Positions 33,966-46,521 of a stretch of DNA of 64,000 nucleotides are shown piece after piece (the first letter of the stretch is position 1; the number at the start of each line of letters is the position of its first letter). A program made the position numbers and the translations under genes. Source of the stretch: Armadillidium nasatum. Lineage: Eukaryota; Arthropoda; Malacostraca; Isopoda; Armadillidiidae. Under the pieces are notes generated by a model. The model worked only from the letters and a program-made list of their open reading frames with translations. It was not told the DNA's origin and searched no databases. Location of the stretch: the NCBI GenBank assembly GCA_009176605.1, contig SEYY01001244.1, forward strand, positions 104,609 to 168,608, written 5' to 3'.

Positions 33966-34197
33966 TAACTTATTTCACTACTAAAAATTAAAAAAAAAAA
34001 ATAAAAAAATAAAAAAAAAAAAAGTAGTTTAATAATAAAAAATAATAAATAGTTGAATTAAAAATAATAAAACAAAAATAACATATAAATAATCTTATTA
34101 ATAAACAATTGAAATATTGTATATATTGAATATATGATTCCATAAAATTTATATGTATCTATAACAAAATATTTATTTCAATCACTGTGTGGACGAA

Positions 34198-35561
34198 ATG
34201 AGAAAGTTGCTGTTCATATTAACCTCTGAAGTGGGTACACTGGGACAGATGAAGGAACAACTTCAGCAGGTTTATGAGATTGAATTATGGGTTTCATGCC
34301 TACTCAGGCGCAAATTTATTAACCCTAGGGAATCATCTCCCAATTTCTTAAAAACCAATGGACCAGATGGATCAGATTATACATATTTGGTTTAACGTGT
34401 TCCATTTTGGAAAAAGATCCCTTTAACCCAAGACAACAATTCGATCCAATGTCATCACATGGAATTCAGCATGCAATTTGTCCTTTGTTCCTATCCAGAT
34501 GAACGTATAGTCAGTTTAGCGGTACATTCTAACCCTGCCGTGAGGGTATATTCTGGTCATTCCCACTATGAAAGACATTGCATCTTTCAATGAGGCCTTC
34601 CTCCAACGTCAAGGCCGGAGTGACCTAATACCCTCACTGGAAGAACATCCTCAATTACAACAAGCCTTTCTCAACAAAAAGGCTCGTGAGATGTTCGGGC
34701 AGACGGTTGAATTACAGGGTAACAACCTGCCTTGGGTTCAAAAGCGGACTTTCTCAATGAAAACCGTTTTTGACCGTTACTACAACAATAAGAGTCAAGG
34801 CAACCCTCACCATCAATTCTGGATGGGAGGATCGGATAGGTTGAATGCTTTGGATCTGTGTTATGATGGTCTACATTACACAGTAACCGCCTTTGAAGAA
34901 ATGTTCACATTCTTGAGTCTAACCAACTTTAACAGATGGGCTCAAAAAGATAAACCAGTACCAACTTCAATCACCCCAACAACCACTACTACAACCTTGG
35001 TGGTTGTTGAGGAAGTAGAGTGTCCCTGGACCTTCAGGTATCCAAGGGCAGATAGAGTACCAACACCTTGTCCACCTCAACCATGGACAGTACCATCTAC
35101 ACTGAAAAAGCAAGCAAAAGGTAAATCGGAAACTAGGGTATTTTACTCTCAGGCGTTCGTGGATTCCATGGGCATGGGCGAACAACCTTCAACTTCGTCC
35201 AAGTCATCACAACAACGTGACAGGAGTGAAAACGGATAATACGAAGGGTTCATTTACGGATTGTCCTCTGCCAACCTCCAAACCATGGAAAAGTTGTCCA
35301 ACAAATACCCTTCTGATGTCAACAACAGCATCGACCTCTAAATCTAAAGTTAAAAGATTACAGAGGAAATCTAATCAACGTAGAAAGATGCGATGTCAAG
35401 ATACTAAGCAGGAAGGATCTTCAAGAAAGTCGATGGATAACCCAAAAGCTTCGTTGACTATGTCACCGGAATTCATCACCTTTACTGCAGTACAAGCATC
35501 TAAACTGTGGAGGTTTGTGAAGGAAAGGATTCTCGAAAGAGGTTGCTCTGAAGGAATTTAA
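34198..35561 (+). pseudogene. Gyp1 ORF X (copy 3, uninterrupted by LTR)
   Basis: The ATG at 34198 opens MRKLLFILTSEVGTLGQMKE, with frame changes near 34395 and 34550. Frame 34568-35239 reads MKDIASFNEAFLQRQGRSDL, NNLPWVQKRTFSMKTVFDRY, FWMGGSDRLNALDLCYDGLH and TFLSLTNFNRWAQKDKPVP, a Thr tract (TPTTTTTTLVVV) and a Pro-rich VPTPCPPQPWTVPSTLKKQA. A further frame (to 35561) is Lys/Arg-rich (KSKVKRLQRKSNQRRKMR), nuclear-signal-like. NPAARVYLVIP and C-Y-D-G-L-H-Y-T resemble the C-terminal half of SGNH-type esterases (D-x-x-H), but no G-D-S nucleophile block is visible, so that assignment is weak. No membrane or signal segments, so it is unlikely to be env. Confidence 0.6.
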
Positions 35562-35799
35562 TCAGGCTTTCAAGCAGGTGACCAAAATGGATCACCAAGA
35601 TTGAATTTCTATCGTTCTTTCGTAGGTTTGAGAGGTGAGATGTGATTCAGTTGATAGGGAACTTTAAATCATTTTCTTCAAAAAAAAAAAAAAAAAAATT
35701 TTCCAATCTTCTTCATGATCACTTCTTTCCGTGGCATTACATCATCTTAACCCTAATACTTGCTGTCAAGAAAGTTGGTCATTCTTCATCACCAAGACC
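35562..35799 (+). other. Region between ORF X and polypurine tract
   Basis: No extended frame. Contains an A18 run at 35680-35698. It is probably the non-coding 3' part of the element. Confidence 0.5.
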
Positions 35800-35815
35800 A
35801 ACTTTGGTAAGGGGG
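35800..35815 (+). other. Gyp1 polypurine tract
   Basis: AACTTTGGTAAGGGGG lies directly before the 3' LTR start at 35816. The same flank precedes the LTR in the inverted copy (13585-13604 on the minus strand). Such tracts prime plus-strand DNA synthesis. Confidence 0.7.
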
Positions 35816-36638
35816 TGTGAGCATGTACACATTAATGTGCTCATACTATTTCACTTTATTGTTTTTTCAGATGTGTCACCACGGAAATAAAAAAATTAAA
35901 AATAAAAAAGTAGAAGAGGAAATTGGAAAACAGACCATTTAAAGATAAATATATTTTATTTTTTAGTAGTCTATTGCTTTGTACCAACTTTTTTTTTTCT
36001 CTCTTTCTTAGGTAAAAAGTATTTTACAAAATAACAAAAACAAATCAAAAATAAATTAACAATCATAAAGAAAACAAAAACAAATAATTATAAACAAAAC
36101 AAATAACTGAAGTATTAGATCCATTTTTCACAGGATAATATGTAAGCTATATAAAATATTCTAATTAGTAATAGTTTAATAGTACAAAAATATAATGAAA
36201 ATTTATACATTGCAGTTTCTAAGTCGGGAGCTGTGTTGTTAACCAGTTCCCATTCGACCATATACCCTGATCTGCGATGTTTCTTCGTTAATAAAAGTTT
36301 CCATTTCTGTTCACAATTTGGCAGAAGAATAACCTTGTCAGTAAAACTTCAAAAATTAAATTCTTAGTTTTTTTTGTTTTTCAATGACCCACCAATTTTA
36401 TTCGTTATATTTCTCATAACCTTGCTGAAATTGTTCCTTCTGGTGATCCTTATTGCCCTTGCAATGTACCCGAGTGGTTTTGATCATTGAAGCCAGATAA
36501 CGTCTTCAATTCAATAACACCGCCATCGGAAGAGGCCGGTACAACCAACATCCACAAGGAACACATCAACTAAAAGGGTTTTGTTATTAATTTATGTTTT
36601 TTTTCTGTTAAGTTTAAATACAAGGCCTTAAGCTTACA
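35816..36638 (+). repeat. 3' LTR of composite Gyp1
   Basis: It starts TGTGAGCATGTACAC and ends TTAAGCTTACA, then passes straight into (AT)n. The shared LTR block is visible as TTGTTCCTTCTGGTGATCCT (36430-36450), GCCCTTGCAATGTACCCGAG and AGTGGTTTTGAT. It differs greatly from the 5' LTR. Confidence 0.75.
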
Positions 36639-37575
<937 letters not shown>

Positions 37576-37578
37576 TAT

Positions 37579-37655
<77 letters not shown>
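37576..37655. repeat. (AT)n microsatellite
   Basis: About 80 bases with one interruption (ATAATATA) near 37588. Confidence 0.97.
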
Positions 37656-38790
<1,135 letters not shown>

Positions 38791-39593
38791 AAGGGATCAA
38801 CCAGAGTTGAAATTTTGCTGGGGCTGAGGCTGGGGTCTACAAAATTTTGCCAGGGTTGCTTAAAATTTGTAAAGAGATTAATTAAAAGCACTAAAATTTT
38901 AGGTTAAGAAAATTGGATATAATTTTAATTGAGATTAATTTAATTATATAAGGAAGGAGTAGAATTTTATTTTTATTCATTTTATCATCAAATGCATTTT
39001 TCAGAAAAAAATTCAGAAAATTACAGATTTTGTATAATAAAAGTTTTAAACTACAAAAGATTTTGAAAAAATATTTTTGATTCAACAGATTTATTTGGGT
39101 AAAATGAAAAACATACATGAAAATGAAAAAAAATTTAATATCAACAATGACTCTGGCAAGAGTTATTTGTGCCCACCAGAAAGCTCCAGTAGCAGTGAAA
39201 GAGAATTCAAAGTAGGGAAATCAATTCAAAAAGATATAATCAAACTAATGCCAAAAAAATGTAGAAATGGTACTGTTTTTAAAATAACATTTCACTCCCT
39301 CAAATTCTAAAACTTATGATGTAAATGTTAAAGAAGATTCTGATAGTGAATAGTGATTTCAGTGAATCAATTGTATGTTTCCTCTTTTATGTTGCATTTA
39401 TTTTGCAATATCCAATATGTAACGAAGGAGTAATGTAATTAAAATTTTAATTTTTTTTATATTTTGTTTGATTCAATACACCATTATTAAGTATAATTTG
39501 TAATTAACAGTGGAAGGTAAACCCTGATTTCCCCTTATTATCAGCCGGGGTTAGCCAGAGTCAGGGTTGGCTGGGTCCCCCTGGTCGGCCCAT
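38791..39593 (+). mobile_element. Inverted-repeat transposon G, copy 2 (about 800 bp)
   Basis: The left end reads AAGGGATCAACCAG and the right end, read inversely, ATGGGCCGACCAGG. Left internal sequence (GCTGGGGCTGAGGCTGGGG, GCCAGGGTTGCTTAAAATTTG) is clearly homologous to the left end of copy 1 at 41422-41620. The right end has GTAAACCCTGATTTCCCC and AGCCGGGGTTAGCC, as in 46320-46400. A small ORF at 39077-39310 (LGKMKNIHENEKKFNINNDS, then a Ser/Glu-rich stretch) may be a transposase remnant, but nothing specific is recognised. Confidence 0.55.
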
Positions 39594-41341
39594 AACTATA
39601 ATAAGTAGTAATAGTACAAGAAATTGGTAAGTAAAAGTTGCTCTAATTTTATCATTATTTTTTCCCCCATTTTCCCCAGTTATACCAACATTTTTTACAG
39701 TTTTCCCAAAGGCACATCAACAAAAAAAGTCCATGGCAACTGACTCTCCTCATGCCTTTAGGTAAGTACATAAGGAGGTATATTATAAACTCAAACTACT
39801 AATTTTTTGAATGGTTCACATAAATATATCAAAATAGTGCATTCACTGGTTAATCAATATTAATATCTATAATGCACTTTAAACATTTAAAATACTCAGT
39901 TAAATACTAACTGCTCAGAAATAATTACTGCACAGCATAGAAATCATCAGGGACACATACAATATCCCATATGGCTCTGTTACTGGATTCATCAGAATGA
40001 AGGGGTTAGTTCATAAATTTATTAACTCTAAAATGAATATTATTGGTAAAAAATTGTAATGTAAATAAATTAATTATCATTCTTGTAATATTATTAGTGG
40101 GTTATCATATTTTAAGGGGTAAAAACTAGACTTTTGAGAGCAGAGAATTTGAGTTGAAAGCACCAGATATTTTACTGGTATAATATTACTGATGCAAATT
40201 CAGAAATCATTTTATATAAGATATAATGGTCCAGCTCAAAGCATGAACATGAGCAGGTATATGTTGGTTGTGGCAACTATCATTATGAGAATAAACTCAC
40301 TGTTGGAGTCTAATAAATTTAGATATAACTGATAATTATTCAGATTTCGAACTGAACAGTCTTGGGAAATAATTTTAGAACTGCCTGGATAAAACTATAC
40401 AGGGCCTATAGTTTTAAGTTTACTAAATAGTAAATACTTATCTTATTACACAAAACAAAACATAGTAAATTGCTTCTTATTTTAATTAAGGTTTAAGTTT
40501 ATTTACCTACTGGATAAGTGACTTCAGATTGAACAGGTTCAGAAATGATTTTAGAATGCTTGAATGAAGATAGTTTAAACTTACTAAAATGGTAAATACC
40601 TGGAAAAAAAAAAAAAACCCAGTTCAATCCTTGTTTAACAATATAAACTGCAAGTCACTGAAAATGGCAATTTGCAATTTGTTTCATTGACTTGTAGTCT
40701 TGATAGGTTGTAGCTTCTATTAATGGCACATAAGTTTCAATAAGTCAAATAATATATATATAATGTAATTTACATATACAGGTATATCTTGCATAGTACT
40801 GCTAACTAGTTCCAGCAACTTCCTGTACTGTTTGAAACTGCACTATTCAAGGAATATAAGCTATAGGAAAAATGATAATTGGTTTCAATAATTTTTTGTC
40901 AGCATTTTTTTCAATATCAATGTCTGCCTTAATGATGATTTCAATGCTTGAATGAATAATAAAATGACAAATAAATCTAAAAGCTTTTTTTAATGTATTA
41001 TTAAAGAAAAAAATATTTAAAGATTTCATTTTTTATTATTTAAAAAATGCAATATTGAACTTTGCACTGGTTTCTTCTTTGCCTCTTCTCTTCATACAAA
41101 AAAAGGGGTAATCATAATTTTAAAAAATTGAAAATGATTATATATTTCAAATTTAGTGTGGCTAATGAATACTAAATAGTAAACAATGTATGTCTAGTGC
41201 AGTTATCATAAAATACAGGCTCTGAATGGGAAATATGCTTGTTTTTCACTTATTATAAAAAATTATTAATTTTAAAATTAATAATCCTCACAATAGTGAA
41301 ACCACACTGATCAAAACCGTACTATGTTAAGTATACCTGTC

Positions 41342-41346
<5 letters not shown>
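39594..41346. other. Longest stretch without a recognised element
   Basis: About 1.75 kb of AT-rich DNA with only short A runs and no ORF of interest. It is a candidate for old unique or intronic DNA. Confidence 0.55.

Positions 41347-41421
<75 letters not shown>
41347..41421. repeat. (AT)n microsatellite, left flank of transposon G copy 1
   Basis: About 75 bases of AT repeat ending at the TAGGGACCGG inverted-repeat end. Confidence 0.98.
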
Positions 41422-41426
<5 letters not shown>

Positions 41427-41631
41427 ACCGGCCGGGGCCAGGGTCACCCAAATTTGGCCGGTGCCAGGGCTGGGGTTCTGGCCGGGGTTGCCTAAAAATT
41501 GTAAAGAGGTCAAAAGCACTGAAATTTTACTTTAAAAAAAAATTAGATATAAATTTAATTGGTTTATTTAATTATAAGAAAGGCGAAGAATAGCCAAAAT
41601 TCACTTAAATTAATGATTATATGGATTTTCT

Positions 41632-42702
41632 CCGAAAAAATTCCTTAACAGCAAAATTTGGAAACACCTTAATTCTTCTAATCTTATCTCTGATCGCCAG
41701 TATGGCTTTCGTAAAGAACGTTCTACTGGTGATCTTTTTTCCCTACTTTCTGACTCTTGGTCCTCCGCTCTTAAGGGTTTCGGTGAATCTTTCATTGTGG
41801 CGCAAGACATATCGAATCCTTCAATAAAGTCTGGCACAAAGCTTTGATTTCCAAACTTCCCTTCTTTAGGAATCTATTCTTCTCTCTGTAACCTTTTCTC
41901 TAATTTCCTTTCTGGTTGTTCTTTATCAGCTATTGTAGACGGCCACCGTTCTTCCTATAAATCTAGAAATAGTAGTGTTCCTCATGGATCTGTTGCATCT
42001 CCAACTCTTTTTCTAATTTTTAATAATGATCTTCTGTCTATTACTTCGTCTCCTATACACTCCTATGCTGATGACTCCACCCTTCATTGCTCCTTTCAAT
42101 TTGAAAGACGTCCCTCCCAACAACAGTTGATAGATTCAAGAAGGATGGCCTTGGAGCAACTGACCTCTGATCTTTCTCATATTTCAAAGTGGGAGAGAGA
42201 AAGCATAATCGCTTTCAATGCCTCAAAAACTCAATTACTCCATCTTTCTACTCAACACAATCTTCCACACAACTATGATATCTTCTTCGAAAACACTCAA
42301 CTCAAACCTTCATCTGTCCTCAATATTCTCTGTGTTTCTTTTTCTCATGATCTTTCTTGGAAAGATCATATTATTTCTCTCACTAAAGTTTTTAAGAGGT
42401 TGGGTGTTCTGAGGCACTTTCGTGTTTTTTTTTACGCCACCTCAGTTGCTTGATCTGTATTGGGGTGTTGTTCGCCCTTGTATGGGGTGCGCCTCGCACA
42501 TTTGGGGTGGTTCCACAAATACAGCTCTTCTCGAAAAGGTGGAGTCTAGGGCCTTTCATCTTATAAACTCTTTTGCTCTTACTTACTTTCTCCAATCTCT
42601 TTCTTCACGTCGAATTGTTGCGTCACTTTCTCTATACTATCGTTATTACAACGGATGCTGCTCTTCTAAACACTCTCGTCGCATACCTCCTCCATTTCGA
42701 CG
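41632..42702 (+). pseudogene. LINE-A copy, RT part, 5' of the nested LINE-B
   Basis: It begins in ILNSKIWKHLNSSNLISDRQ, with YGFRKERSTGD (41690-41730), then FGESFIVAQDIS (near 41790), PIHSYADDSTLHCSFQFE (near 42055), then VLNILCVSFSHDLSWKDHII and LGVLRHFRVFF, and GCASHIWGGSTNTALLEKVE. It ends IPPPFRRL at the junction with LINE-B. Homologous to 557-1466 on the opposite strand. Many frameshifts. The 5' truncation joins transposon G near 41640. Confidence 0.8.
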
Positions 42703-45386
42703 TCTTATGGCTTAAAATGTCTTCCTACTACTACAATTATCTTGTGTTTCTGCTACTGCTCCCCTAATGGAACAGATTTTCCAGTTTTTTTTCAATACCT
42801 TACTACTACTCACGAGACTGTCACTTCTTCTCATCCAAATGCTGAAGTCCTCTATTTAGGGGATTTCAACGTACACCACACTGAATGGTTGGGTTCCTCT
42901 CATACTGATACAGGTGGGAGGGAGGCCAAATCATTCAGTATTCTTAACGATCTGGAGCAATTGATTAGTGAACCCACACACATTCCAGATCGTCCTAACC
43001 AATTCTTGAATACACTTGATTTATGCTTCACCACTACCCCTTCTAGATATAAATACACCATTTTCCCTCCTATTGGTAACTCTGACCATAATCTTATAGC
43101 TCTTAGTTATAATGCTTTCTCTCCAACAGCTCCACCATGCCCTAAACGTACTTTCTGGCACTTTAATCGGGCTAATTGGGGGGCAATGCGCCGCTTCTTT
43201 GCTAACTATCATTGGAGTGAATCTTGCTTTGTCTCGGGGGACGCTTCTGTCTCTGCTGAAAAGGTAGGGGCCGTAATCCTTGACGGGATGGGCAGATTCA
43301 TTCCATCTTCAACTAAATCTTTTTCTCCTCAAAATCCATGGTTCGATGACGGCTGTTCTCTTGCCCTTCGCGAGAGAGACAGTGCTTATCGTGAATGGAA
43401 AAACTCTCTTTCTCCTATCACTCTTGCTAATTTTCATTCAGCTCGGAATCGTTGCAGGGATGTTCTTCGACGGACTAAGCGTACTTTCATAAAATGGAAG
43501 TGTGCTGACCTCCATGGCTCTCCTACTGATAAAAATTTCTGGCCTCTTGTCAAAAATATCTCTAACAACTTCTGTAAATCTGCCTTTCCTCCTCTTATTC
43601 GCTCTGATGGTTCTGTTGCTAATACTCCTTCTGAAAAGGCTAATCTCTTTGGCCTCCTTTTTTCATCTAATTCCACCCTGCTCGATTCTGACATCCCTCC
43701 TCCTACTCCTTCTCCTCTCAGGTGTCCCATGTCTCTGCCTGTAATTACTCATGATCAGGTGCATGGGATCCTGAAATCTATGAATGTCAGGAAGGCCAGT
43801 GGCCCGGATGACATTCCCCCTCGTGTTCTGAGGGAGTGTGCTTCCGAGTTAGCGCCTGTCCTCGTTCAGCTCTACTCTCTATGCCTTAATACTAATACTT
43901 TTCCTCAATGCTGGAAGCGTGCGTTTGTTCAACCGATCCCGAAAAAAGGTAGTCGCGCTGACCCTTCTAACTATCAACCTATAGCTCTCACCTGTGTTCT
44001 ATCTAAAATTTTTGAAACTCTTCTCAACTCTCATTTCCTGGATCATTTGGAGTCTCATTCTCTTCTTTCTGATCACCAGTATGGCTTTCGACGCTCGAGG
44101 TCAACTGGTGACATACTTTCCTATCTTACTGATCTATGGTCTTCTGCCCTTAGGGACTTCGGGGAGTCTTGTGTGGTGGCGCTTGACATATCCAAGGCTT
44201 TTGACCGGGTGTGGCATGCGTCACTGCTCTCCAAGCTCCCCTCCTTTGGGTTTCCTCCTTCTCTTTGCTTACTATTGTCTAGTTTTCTCTCAGATCGTTC
44301 CATTTCGGCAGTTGTAGATGGAGCGACCTCTTCCTCCTTTTCTGTCAACTGTGGTGTTCCTCAGGGTTCTGTTTTATCTCCAACCTTATTCTTACTTTTC
44401 ATTAACGATCTTTTCCACTGCACTTCTAACTCTGTTCACTCTTATGCTGATGATTCAACTCTGCATTCTTCTACTCATTTCAAATCTGCTCCCTCTTTTG
44501 CTTCAAGAGTTGCTTCTCGTCTTCAACTTTCCAATTCTATTCTTGCCGATCTGGATGGGATTTCCCGGTGGGGTCATAGCAACCTTGTGAAATTCAACTC
44601 TTTAAAAACTCAACTTCTTCACATCTCCCTCTCAAAAACACCTCCTAACTTTCCTATCCTCTTCGATGGCTCTCCCGTCTCACCTGTAAATAACATTAAC
44701 ATTCTTGGTCTAAACATAAACAACAAACTATCTTGGAAACCACATATCACAATGGTTGCTAAAGCGGCCTCTAAGAAGCTGGGAGTTCTGTTCAGATTGC
44801 GTGAATTTTTCTCTTCTGAACAGTTACTCCAAATATATAAGGGTCTTATTCGCCCTTGTATGGAGTACTGTTCTCACATTTGGGGGGGCTCCGGCTCCTC
44901 CTTTCTTCTGGATAGGGTTGAGTCAAAAGCTAAAAGATTACTTAACTGTCCCCTACTTTCAAACTCTCTCGACCCTCTGTCTCTGCGACGAAACGTTGGC
45001 GCGCTATCTCTTTTCTACAGGTACTACAATGGCAGGTGCTCGAGGGAATTGGCCTCTCGCATTCCTCCACCATTACGTCGTCCTCGTTGCACAAGGGGTG
45101 CTCTGCTTTCTCACCAATTTTGTGTGGACGTTGGAAATCCCAGGCTAGCCCGTTGTGGTACCTCTTTCTTTCCAGCCACCTCTATTCTGTGGAACTCTCT
45201 ACCTTCATCTATTTTTTCCTTCTGTATTTAACCTTCTACTCTTCAAGGCTTCCGTCTGCGCTCACCTGAGGGCTGTGCGTTAGGTGTGTGTGTGTTTAAG
45301 CGAGCTCTCTCTATGTGTGTGTGCCCCCTCCTTGAAAAGGGCTCTGCCCGTGAGCGGTGGCGTTCTGTAAAAAAAAAAAAAAAAAA
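42703..45386 (+). mobile_element. LINE-B copy 2, 5'-truncated, nested in LINE-A
   Basis: It starts inside the endonuclease (LINE-B copy 1 equivalent near 27647) and ends with GGGCTCTGCCCGTGAGCGG, TGGCGTTCTGT and an A19 tail at 45368-45386. LINE-A coding sequence resumes right after (FEKPRATRLSTQ-type text), which proves the nesting. No target duplication is obvious. Confidence 0.85.
42742..45231 (+). CDS. LINE-B endonuclease-reverse transcriptase, 829-codon open frame
   Basis: This is the longest ORF in the window. It lacks the first endonuclease strands but keeps GDFNVHHTEWL (about residue 40), TLDLCF and IGNSDHNLIALS (about 110-120). RT blocks: VRKASGPDDIPPRVL (345), RADPSNYQPIALTCVLSKIF (400), QYGFRRSRSTGDILSYL (450), VALDISKAFDRVWHASLL (480), GVPQGSVLSPTLFLLFINDL (537) and the catalytic HSYADDSTLH (566). 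The C-terminus has LGVLFRLREFFSSEQLLQIY and CMEYCSHIWGGSGSS, typical of Jockey/CR1-type LINEs. The frame is uninterrupted, so it is much younger than LINE-A. The product would nick DNA and copy its own RNA there. The 5' truncation makes it non-autonomous. Confidence 0.9.
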   Translation: MCFCYCSPNGTDFPVFFQYLTTTHETVTSSHPNAEVLYLGDFNVHHTEWLGSSHTDTGGREAKSFSILNDLEQLISEPTHIPDRPNQFLNTLDLCFTTTPSRYKYTIFPPIGNSDHNLIALSYNAFSPTAPPCPKRTFWHFNRANWGAMRRFFANYHWSESCFVSGDASVSAEKVGAVILDGMGRFIPSSTKSFSPQNPWFDDGCSLALRERDSAYREWKNSLSPITLANFHSARNRCRDVLRRTKRTFIKWKCADLHGSPTDKNFWPLVKNISNNFCKSAFPPLIRSDGSVANTPSEKANLFGLLFSSNSTLLDSDIPPPTPSPLRCPMSLPVITHDQVHGILKSMNVRKASGPDDIPPRVLRECASELAPVLVQLYSLCLNTNTFPQCWKRAFVQPIPKKGSRADPSNYQPIALTCVLSKIFETLLNSHFLDHLESHSLLSDHQYGFRRSRSTGDILSYLTDLWSSALRDFGESCVVALDISKAFDRVWHASLLSKLPSFGFPPSLCLLLSSFLSDRSISAVVDGATSSSFSVNCGVPQGSVLSPTLFLLFINDLFHCTSNSVHSYADDSTLHSSTHFKSAPSFASRVASRLQLSNSILADLDGISRWGHSNLVKFNSLKTQLLHISLSKTPPNFPILFDGSPVSPVNNINILGLNINNKLSWKPHITMVAKAASKKLGVLFRLREFFSSEQLLQIYKGLIRPCMEYCSHIWGGSGSSFLLDRVESKAKRLLNCPLLSNSLDPLSLRRNVGALSLFYRYYNGRCSRELASRIPPPLRRPRCTRGALLSHQFCVDVGNPRLARCGTSFFPATSILWNSLPSSIFSFCI

Positions 45387-45668
45387 ATTTTGAGAAAACC
45401 TCGTGCTACACGACTTTCTACACAGTCTCATCTTTTCTCTGTCCAACTCTCTGACCCTAGATTTAACCGCTGTGCTCACTCTTACATGTACTTTACTGGT
45501 AAAGTCTGGAACCCACTCCCTTTATCTATTTTCCCAACTTCTTTTGACTTGCACATTTTCAATTGCCGTGTGTCGGGTCACGTCAGCCATTAGCGACCAG
45601 ATTCATAATGTTCCCCAATTCTGGTGGAATTTGGTGGGCCTCCGGCCTTTGCTCACCAGAGGAGACAA

Positions 45669-45675
<7 letters not shown>
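45387..45675 (+). pseudogene. LINE-A C-terminus and 3' end, after the nested LINE-B
   Basis: The frame 45387-45591 encodes RKPRATRLSTQSHLFSVQLS, then RCAHSYMYFTGKVWNPLPLS, IFPTSFDLHIFNCRVSGHVS and a stop at 45591. The 3' UTR ends GGGCCTCCGGCCTTTGCTCA, CCAGAGGAGACAAAAAATT and passes into (AT)n at 45676. Confidence 0.8.

Positions 45676-45755
<80 letters not shown>
45676..45755. repeat. (AT)n microsatellite at the LINE-A 3' end
   Basis: About 80 bases of AT repeat directly after the short A tail of LINE-A. Confidence 0.97.
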
Positions 45756-45758
<3 letters not shown>

Positions 45759-46156
45759 AAATGCTATTTGTTTGGAGAGATATAGCCTAAAAACTTTGGG
45801 AATTTATGAAATTTGGTAAAAAAATTGACTGTCTTCAATGCTATATCTCTAAACCAACGAATCGCATTGAATAAAGAATAGAGAGGAATTTGTATCCCCA
45901 TCCCTCCTCTATACACCCACCAAAAATGTTATAGTTGTAGTTTTTTTTTTTTTTTTTTTTTTTTTTGTCCGGAGGTGGATTTTTTTTTTTTAATAGTTGT
46001 TAAGTTTTTGGCTTATAACATTTTTCCTGTAACTCTAGGAACAAAAGTCTGTTACAAGTTTTTGTTGCCAATAAAATTCTAAATATACAGTACAAATTTC
46101 AGGTCATTCCGAAAAGTGGTTTGGCCTCGCTTTTCATTTGAAAAGGGTCAAATTTC

Positions 46157-46187
<31 letters not shown>

Positions 46188-46416
46188 TAGTTATAGACTC
46201 AGGAAAACACTAGAAAAAGAGAAAAGCTATATACACTGAAAATTTCAAGAGAATCGGCTGAAAATTTAAAAAAAAAAAATTTTAAATTGTATTGTCCCCT
46301 TAAGTATAATTTCAAATTTTAACCCCGGCTGGCAACCCCGGTTTTCCCTGATTTTTTGCCGGGGCCGGGGTCAGTTAAAATGGATGGGGTTCCCCGGTGC
46401 CGGGGCCCGGTCGGTT

Positions 46417-46420
<4 letters not shown>

Positions 46421-46512
<92 letters not shown>

Positions 46513-46517
46513 TATAA
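46421..46517. repeat. (AT)n microsatellite, right flank of transposon G copy 1
   Basis: About 95 bases of AT repeat starting where the TIR ends. Confidence 0.98.
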
Positions 46518-46521
46518 TTTC

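Larger units (their letters stand above)
24559..36638 (+). mobile_element. Gyp1 copy 3: composite LTR-to-LTR Ty3/Gypsy element in AT repeats
   Basis: The order is 5' LTR (24559-25589), primer site, gag with zinc knuckles, [nested LINE-B 27268-30316], end of gag, protease, RNase H tail, OTU-like domain, integrase, acidic tail, 37-bp repeats, ORF X, polypurine tract and 3' LTR (35816-36638). (AT)n tracts lie at both outer ends. RT is missing between protease and RNase H. The two LTRs share only short blocks and differ in length (1031 and 823 bp), so this is a recombinant or a fusion of two subfamilies rather than a simple recent insertion. Confidence 0.8.
41422..46420 (+). mobile_element. Inverted-repeat transposon G, copy 1, with nested LINEs
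   Basis: The left end TAGGGACCGGCCGGG and the inverted right end TAGGAACCGACCGGG match at 13 of 15 bases, and both sit against (AT)n tracts. Subterminal DNA is unusually GC-rich (several CCGGGG motifs) compared with the AT-rich surroundings. The left part (41422-41631) and right part (45756-46420) are separated by LINE-A, itself split by LINE-B. Ends that overlap TA are compatible with a TA target duplication, but this cannot be proved inside an AT repeat. The superfamily is unknown. Confidence 0.65.

Noticed and set aside
34198-35561. ORF X as env glycoprotein
   Set aside because: No signal peptide, furin-like site, heptad repeats or transmembrane segment seen.
39594-41346. Host exons in the element-poor stretch
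   Set aside because: No ORF with plausible coding character or splice-consistent structure could be seen.
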